From Willaertia magna (Eukaryota; Heterolobosea; Eutetramitea; Acrasida; Naegleriidae), in NCBI GenBank assembly GCA_902984215.1, contig CADWAF010002978.1:1-10610 (forward strand): 10,610 bases of DNA. The letters are read 5' to 3'. Positions 5,694 through 10,610 of the stretch are shown here, in pieces (the stretch's first letter is position 1; each line of letters begins with the position of its first letter). Position numbers and translations under genes: made by a program. The notes under the pieces are model-generated. The model saw nothing but the letters and a program-made list of their open reading frames with translations, was not told where the DNA came from and ran no database searches.

Positions 5694-7943
5694 ATGTTTG
5701 AACAGGAACAACTAAGACAGAATAGGTTGTTGGCCAGTTTTATTAATAATCATCAGAATCTGCAGTATCACCACCAGCAACAACAACAACATCAGGATGA
5801 ATCCTCAATAATAAATATTAATTATAATCATCATGACAGTAGTGGAAGTAGTAGTAATAATAGTAGCTCTGGTTCTGGTTCTTCTTCTTCAAATTCCCCT
5901 ATTTATAATAACTTAAATACAGAAAAAGTATTAAATTATTCTCAATTATTTCCCTTTAAACAACTACAACAATCTAATAATAATAACAATGACAGTATAT
6001 TTCCATCAAATTTATATAATTTAAATAGTATTACATCCAACATGAATATCCTATCTGAACAACAACAACAATCCATAACCAACAGTATTCTTTCCTTGCA
6101 AACAAACAATCAAAACTCAAATAATAATAATTTAAATCACTTGAACCAACTTCAACAACAATTATTAATTGAAGAACAACAAGAATCTAATGTCATTGAC
6201 CCTAGTGAAGATACTACAAACCCTAACTTTCATCCAATTGCCTGTAAAAATTGTAGAAAAGTACATAAGCGTTGCGATAAAAAACTTCCTTCATGTAGTA
6301 ACTGTATACGTAAAGGCTTATCTTGTGAGTATGCTACGCCTAAGAAGAAGGGAAGGAAAAATGTGGAGAAGAAGGAGAAGAAGAAATCTTCAAAACAAAG
6401 TAAGACTTCAACTTCTTCTGATGATTTGAATGAGATTGGGGAACTTGGTAATAATAGTTCTTCAACTAATACCGTTACTACAACTAGTAATGAAGGCAAT
6501 AATAATGTAATAAGTAGTACTTCTTTGGTTACTACTTCAAGTTCCTTAGCAACTCATAGATATCAACCATATCCTCTAGTTTCATCGTCATTAGGTTCTA
6601 ACTCTATACGGCCAAGTGCTAGTACTTCAAGTCTTAACAGCACTCAATTAAAACCAATAACAAATTCCGACGAAATCGGTGAGATTTCTTTTATTAAACA
6701 AAATTTTGAATTAACACTTGTATCATTAAGAAAACAAACAATAGATATGTATAGATTAGTTGCTTACCCAATGTTACCGAGAAGTACTTTTGAATATTTA
6801 TTAACGATAGCCAATTTAGATGAAAATGACAATGTTTCATTTGATGCAAAGGCTTTGCTCTATTCAGTTCATGCTAATATTGAACAAAGGCTTGGTACTT
6901 CACATATTATAACAGAACAGTTAGTGGAAAGTACTAAGAAACTGTTAAGTTTAGCTCAATCGGATTGGAGTAATACAAATGTAATTGCAGCACATTTCTT
7001 TTTAAGTATTTGTTTAATTGGCTTAGGGAAACATAAAGATGCATTATATTATTTAAATAATATGAATTTTGCTATAGAAGATATAAAGAATAAGGAAAAT
7101 TTACAACAAGAAGAAAAGATGTTGGTGAAGATGAATGAGTTGGCTAATTTAGAGGTTAATAATGCTATTGATTTTGATTGCAATAGAACGTCTACTCAAA
7201 CACAGTCACCAATTTTAGAGTTAACATTAAAACGATATCCAGTAGTTTTTAAATTATTAACTGACCAGATACTTCCACAAAATGTATTACCACTCAGTTC
7301 ATTCACAAAAGAAAATATTCCAAGTATATTTAAAACAATTGAAACGATAGGTAGTATAGTTATGGTTTATTTAAAAATTAATTGTAACTGTGATGTTTTA
7401 ATGAAGGCCGCTGAATTGATGGGTTTATTACATAGAAGTATGCTTAAATTACTTACGGTTGTAACAATTGATAACACAGAATGGGAAATGATTATAGATT
7501 TTTGTAAAATAATAGGAGACGGTATTGATAATGAATATTGTAAATTACTACCATCACATGCCATTTTGCCTGTTGCAGTATCTTCAAGAGAGGTAATGCG
7601 ATTATTACATTTACAATCTGTTGGAGTTGCAATAAGAAATCCAACTAATGTTGATTTCTATGACCTACTGGCAAAACATTTACGTGCAGTTCATATGTTA
7701 AAGTCTAAGTATAAAAGAGTGGAAGTATATTATGATGATCTTATTAAGGAAATGGAGGTAGTTTATGCAACAAAAACATTTACTTCTTATAATGGTTCTA
7801 GTTATGCACCAAAACAATTACTTTTATCTAACTTTTTATTTGGGTCAGAATTTAGCCTTAACACAAACACATCATCAATAACGAGTAACGATGAATTTTT
7901 AAATAATACTGAATTAGATTTCCTGCTGGAAGAGTTTAAATAA
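5694..7943 (+). CDS. Zn(II)2Cys6 (Gal4-type) binuclear-cluster transcription factor
   Basis: The open frame begins right after an in-frame TAA (5643-5645), but its first ATG is at 5694, behind eight As. This gives 749 residues in one exon. Residues 1-180 are rich in Q, N, S and H. The DNA-binding cluster has cysteines at 184, 187, 194, 201, 204 and 211: C-x2-C-x6-C-x6-C-x2-C-x6-C, the canonical Gal4-type spacing that holds two zinc ions. A Lys-rich tract (216-236, with KKKGRK) can serve as linker and nuclear signal. A Ser/Thr/Asn-rich region follows, then a folded, mostly helical part from about 329 on, with NIEQRLG and AAHFFLSICLIGLGKHKDALYYL. I do not recognise this as the fungal middle homology region. 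It resembles my memory of heterolobosean zinc-cluster proteins. The tail, TELDFLLEEFK, is acidic/hydrophobic like an activation motif. Target genes are unknown. AATAAA overlaps the stop (7943-7948). Confidence 0.88.
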   Translation: MFEQEQLRQNRLLASFINNHQNLQYHHQQQQQHQDESSIININYNHHDSSGSSSNNSSSGSGSSSSNSPIYNNLNTEKVLNYSQLFPFKQLQQSNNNNNDSIFPSNLYNLNSITSNMNILSEQQQQSITNSILSLQTNNQNSNNNNLNHLNQLQQQLLIEEQQESNVIDPSEDTTNPNFHPIACKNCRKVHKRCDKKLPSCSNCIRKGLSCEYATPKKKGRKNVEKKEKKKSSKQSKTSTSSDDLNEIGELGNNSSSTNTVTTTSNEGNNNVISSTSLVTTSSSLATHRYQPYPLVSSSLGSNSIRPSASTSSLNSTQLKPITNSDEIGEISFIKQNFELTLVSLRKQTIDMYRLVAYPMLPRSTFEYLLTIANLDENDNVSFDAKALLYSVHANIEQRLGTSHIITEQLVESTKKLLSLAQSDWSNTNVIAAHFFLSICLIGLGKHKDALYYLNNMNFAIEDIKNKENLQQEEKMLVKMNELANLEVNNAIDFDCNRTSTQTQSPILELTLKRYPVVFKLLTDQILPQNVLPLSSFTKENIPSIFKTIETIGSIVMVYLKINCNCDVLMKAAELMGLLHRSMLKLLTVVTIDNTEWEMIIDFCKIIGDGIDNEYCKLLPSHAILPVAVSSREVMRLLHLQSVGVAIRNPTNVDFYDLLAKHLRAVHMLKSKYKRVEVYYDDLIKEMEVVYATKTFTSYNGSSYAPKQLLLSNFLFGSEFSLNTNTSSITSNDEFLNNTELDFLLEEFK

Positions 7944-8196
7944 ATAAATATTATTTAATAACTAATATTTATTCATACATAGTATTGCAATACTTTTGTT
8001 AAATAATTTAATTGCATATAAGTTATAGTTCATTGTGGATCCAAGGGGTTTCCCATTTACATCAACGCCTGTAGCATTTTTGATTTTCTATTAAATTTTT
8101 AAAAAACACTAGGACCTGGACTTTTTAACAAAACTCCGTTTTTCTTTTTGTAAAAAGTGAAATTAAATTTACAAGAGGATCGCAAAAAAGAAAAAA
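7944..8196 (+). promoter_or_regulatory. Spacer and presumed promoter of the transporter gene
   Basis: This 253-nt tandem spacer starts with the A/T-rich 3' end of the factor gene and ends in an A-run before the transporter ATG. A less A/T-rich island at about 8034-8076 includes GGATCC and GGGGTTTCCC. No ORF, RNA gene or known element is evident. Confidence 0.4.
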
Positions 8197-10329
8197 ATGA
8201 GTAGAGAAGGAAGTGGAGATATAAATCATTTGGCCAGCAATAACAACAGATCTATCTATCAAACCTTTAATGAAAACAACAGAACATCATTAGACAACAA
8301 TAATATCACACTTAATAATGACGATTCAATAGAATTAACCGAAAATAATGACAATAACACGGAAAGAGATAATCACAACAACAATCGTCATTTAACGAAT
8401 CGTAATCGCATTCGTTCTTCACAATTCTTTAAAAATGATGAAGAAGAAGAAGAAGAAGATCTTCCAATAAGTAGTGATAACAACAACAATGAAGATTTCT
8501 CAAAAACTTCAAAATCAAAAAGAATAAAAAATGTATTAAAAAGAATATCACATTGTATTTTATCAAATATTTTATTAATATTTACTTTAATTGCAGTAAT
8601 TATTGGTTTAACAGTTGGTATTATTTTAAATATTGTAAATGCTAAAAAAATTAAAAATGGTGAACCGGCAATTATTAATGAAATTACTTTAGATTTTTTA
8701 AACTTACCTGGAGATATGTTATTACGTGCTTTAAATATGTTAATTGTACCACTAATTGTTTCTTCAATGATTTCTGCAATTACTTCTCTTGGTGATACCA
8801 TTAGACATCAAGAAGAAGAAGAAGAAAATAATAATAATCAACGACAACAAGAAGAAGAACAAAATGATAACAATAGAAGTAGAAGACAGCAACAACAAGA
8901 AAGAAAAGGAATATTTGCAAAATTATTGGGAAGAAATGCAAAAATTGGAAAGATGGCTTGTATTACACTTTCTTATTATTTTACGACAACTTTACTTGCT
9001 GCAATTACTGGAATTACAATGGTTAGTTTAATTCAACCAGGTTATATACAAATTGGTACAAATACTACAACAACAACTGCAATGACTAATACAATGATAA
9101 GTGGCGTTGGCGGCAGCGTTAATAGTAATAATTTATTAATTTCTTATCAATATCCAATTAATTATAAAAATAATAATAAGGTATTTAGTTATTTTATAAA
9201 TGACAAGTTATTGACAAGTAGTACAACAAGTGAAAATAATAATTCTAGTTCTTCACATAAACAAATTATTAAAATTATTGAAGGTTTTATTCCAAGTAAT
9301 TTATTTGATGCAGCTTCAGCTGAAAATGGTGGATCCGTTAACGTTTTAGGTTTAATTGTATTTTCAGTGTTTTTTGCGTTGGTTATGGTTAATATTGGTG
9401 AAAAGGCAAAACCTGTTGTAAAGTTTTTTGAATCTTTAAATACAATAATGTTAAAGATGGTTGGAATTGTGATTTGGTATGCACCTATAGGTATAATGTT
9501 TTTATTGATATGGAGATGTTGTAAAGAAAAGGATTTAGTTACAACTGTTGGTCAACTTGGATTTTATATGTTAACTGTATTTGCTGGATTGGCTTTTCAT
9601 GCTTTTGTGACGATACCTATAGTAAGTTTATAATTTATGAATTATTTTTACAAATTTATTTTTTATAGATTTATTTAATATTGGTTAGAAAGAATATATT
9701 TAAATACGTTTTTCATTTAGCTCCAGCTTTGTTAACTGCATTGGGAACTTCTTCTAGTAATGCTACTTTACCATTAACTTTAAGACAATTAAATAGTTTT
9801 GGTATTAATAAGAAAATTTCTTCTTTTGTTATTCCTTTGGGAAGTACAGTAAATATGGATGGTAAGTTTTTTAAATATTTATTAAAAAATCTATTAAATA
9901 TTTATTATTATTAAAAAATTTATTAAAAAATTTATTAAAAATTTATATTAATAAGGTACTTGTGTGTATGAGGCAGTTGCAGCTATATTTATTAGTCAAT
10001 CCTTAGGCTATACTTTAGGTTTCGGAGATATGATTGTTGTTGCAATAACTGCCACATTAGCATCTATTGGAGCTGCTGGTATTCCAGAAGCAGGATTAGT
10101 TACTTTATTATTAGTTACTGAAAGTATTGGTCTACCTAAAGAATCTGTCAGTTTAATTTTGGCAGTTGATTGGTTTTTAGATAGATTTAGAACTGTTGTA
10201 AATGTTTATGGAGATACTATTGGAACAGCAATTGTTGATAAATATGTTAGTTTTGAGGAAAAGGAAGAAACAAAAGAAATTGGTAAATCTCCTAGTACTG
10301 TTAAATTGTTGGATAAGGAAGAGGCGTAG
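8197..10329 (+). CDS. SLC1/DAACS-family glutamate/aspartate:Na+ symporter (EAAT-like), three exons
   Basis: Exons 8197-9621, 9669-9861 and 9956-10329 join to 663 residues. In-frame TAA at 8164-8166 precedes the ATG. Residues 1-110 form an Asn-rich, acidic cytosolic tail. TM1 is about 121-147 and TM2 about 168-198 ([23 protein letters not shown]). TM3 is about 258-281. Scaffold helices follow a Thr/Ser/Asn-rich extracellular loop (about 282-360). The transport core is intact: hairpin 1 [10 protein letters not shown] (501-510), NMDGT (537-541), E545 in YEAVAAIF, hairpin 2 [11 protein letters not shown] (578-588), and TM8 with D615, R618, T619, N622 and D626. In EAATs the arginine at the R618 position holds the substrate side-chain carboxylate, so acidic amino acid uptake is predicted, with E545 supporting H+/K+ coupling as in animals. 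Both are transferred from the family. A 45-residue E/Q/N/R insert (203-247) fills the cytosolic TM2-TM3 loop. Plasma membrane is likely. Confidence 0.95.
9622..9668 (+). other. Intron 1 of the transporter gene (47 nt)
   Basis: The donor is GTAAGT and the acceptor TTATAG ends at 9668, with phase 0. Splicing joins VTIPI to IYLILVRKN, matching the SLC1 helix before hairpin 1. Read-through meets a TAA at 9631-9633. Confidence 0.9.
9862..9955 (+). other. Intron 2 of the transporter gene (94 nt)
   Basis: The donor is GTAAGT and the acceptor AATAAG ends at 9955. The intron splits the glycine codon of the NMDGT motif after its first base. It is nearly pure A/T. Confidence 0.92.
9911..9945 (+). repeat. 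Short A/T tandem repeat inside transporter intron 2
   Basis: There are three consecutive copies of a 12-nt unit TTAAAAAATTTA, the last missing one A. A degenerate copy may lie further left in the intron. It probably arose by slippage. It may account for this being the longest complete intron in the window. Confidence 0.7.
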
Positions 10330-10368
10330 ACAAGTAATTTATACAAGATTATTTATAATTCTAAATTT

Positions 10369-10374
10369 AATAAA
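10369..10374 (+). terminator. Poly(A) signal AATAAA of the transporter gene
   Basis: A canonical hexamer lies 39 nt past the transporter stop, and a second AATAAA lies at 10387-10392. On the opposite strand AATAAA (10401-10396) lies about 70 nt past the stop of the convergent gene. Both genes therefore appear to end within this 140-nt spacer. Confidence 0.35.
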
Positions 10375-10469
10375 TTAATTATGATTAATAAATTGTTTAT
10401 TAATTGGTTAACCACCAAAAATCGAATGCAGTTATATCGCAAAGACTTTTAAGTATATCTAACTTACAG

Positions 10470-10610
10470 TTATTTAAAAATTACAACATTATTACTGGAT
10501 TCACCACAAACATAAACACATCCATTCACACTGCAATAATCTAATTGAATTGGATAGTTCAGTTCTTCTTCTTCGTGAACCTTAATTAAATTTCCATCTC
10601 TATCTAAAGC
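10470..10610 (-). CDS. C-terminal end of a beta-propeller-like (NHL/WD-type) protein, partial
   Basis: The minus-strand frame entering at the right edge is open for 46 codons to a TAA at 10472-10470. The sequence begins A-L-D-R-D-G-N-L-I-K-V and ends G-C-V-Y-V-C-G-E-S-S-N-N-V-V-I-F-K. The pattern 'G-x-V-Y-V-x-x-x-x-N-N-x-V-x-x-F' with the preceding 'D-x-D-G-N-L' is like NHL or related beta-propeller blades, which act as protein- or RNA-binding scaffolds. The full gene lies outside, so the family and function cannot be fixed. It is convergent with the transporter gene. Confidence 0.6.
   Translation of the reverse strand, partial: ALDRDGNLIKVHEEEELNYPIQLDYCSVNGCVYVCGESSNNVVIFK

Noticed and set aside
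8045..8054. GGGGTTTCCC, a perfect match to the NF-kappaB consensus, upstream of the transporter.
   Set aside because: Rel/NF-kappaB factors are not known to me in amoebae, it is a single copy, and a 10-bp match alone carries no weight.
8441..8460. GAA/CAA/AAT trinucleotide runs (for example 8441-8459 and 5776-5790), considered as microsatellite loci of interest.
   Set aside because: They encode in-frame poly-E, poly-Q and poly-N tracts, which are ordinary in such proteomes.
10405..10414. 10-bp perfect palindrome TGGTTAACCA in the convergent spacer.
   Set aside because: Short palindromes are expected by chance, and there is no loop, repeat or partner to give it a role.

Overview
The window is nuclear DNA of an A+T-rich protist. 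Coding exons are interrupted by very short introns (44 to 94 nt) with GT-AG ends. Start codons sit behind runs of A. Proteins carry poly-N, poly-Q and poly-S/T tracts, and genes are packed on both strands. The gene set (a MAP kinase, a RasGEF with REM domain, a Pol III subunit, a Zn(II)2Cys6 factor outside fungi, an animal-like glutamate transporter) suggests a free-living amoeba. The Zn(II)2Cys6 protein architecture makes me lean to Heterolobosea (Naegleria/Willaertia relatives) over a dictyostelid, but this rests on memory of families, not on a search. I see no tRNA, rRNA, CRISPR, transposon or viral gene.

Layout, left to right: (1) the first exon of a TKL-like protein kinase on the minus strand, running off the left edge; (2) a 369-nt divergent spacer; (3) a two-exon MAPK-like kinase on plus (551-1939) whose activation loop reads S-L-Y where MAPKs normally have T-x-Y; (4) a two-exon RasGEF on plus (2045-3648); (5) convergent to it, single-exon RNA polymerase III subunit RPC4 on minus (3762-4973); (6) a spacer of about 720 nt holding a possible small two-exon minus-strand gene (5129-5547) and a striking G+C-rich dyad element (5565-5590); (7) a Zn(II)2Cys6 transcription factor on plus (ATG at 5694, ends 7943); (8) a three-exon SLC1/DAACS glutamate/aspartate transporter on plus (8197-10329); (9) convergent to it, the last 46 codons of a beta-propeller-like protein on minus, running off the right edge.

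The genes do not form an obvious pathway. Two kinases and a RasGEF point to signalling, RPC4 is housekeeping, and the transporter is a nutrient or amino-acid carrier. Exon joins were rebuilt by hand from reading frame and family alignment: kinase 438 aa, RasGEF 519 aa, transporter 663 aa. The most unusual non-coding signal is the 26-bp dyad upstream of the Zn(II)2Cys6 gene. It contains back-to-back CGG/CCG triplets, the half-sites this factor family binds, so it is a candidate autoregulatory operator.
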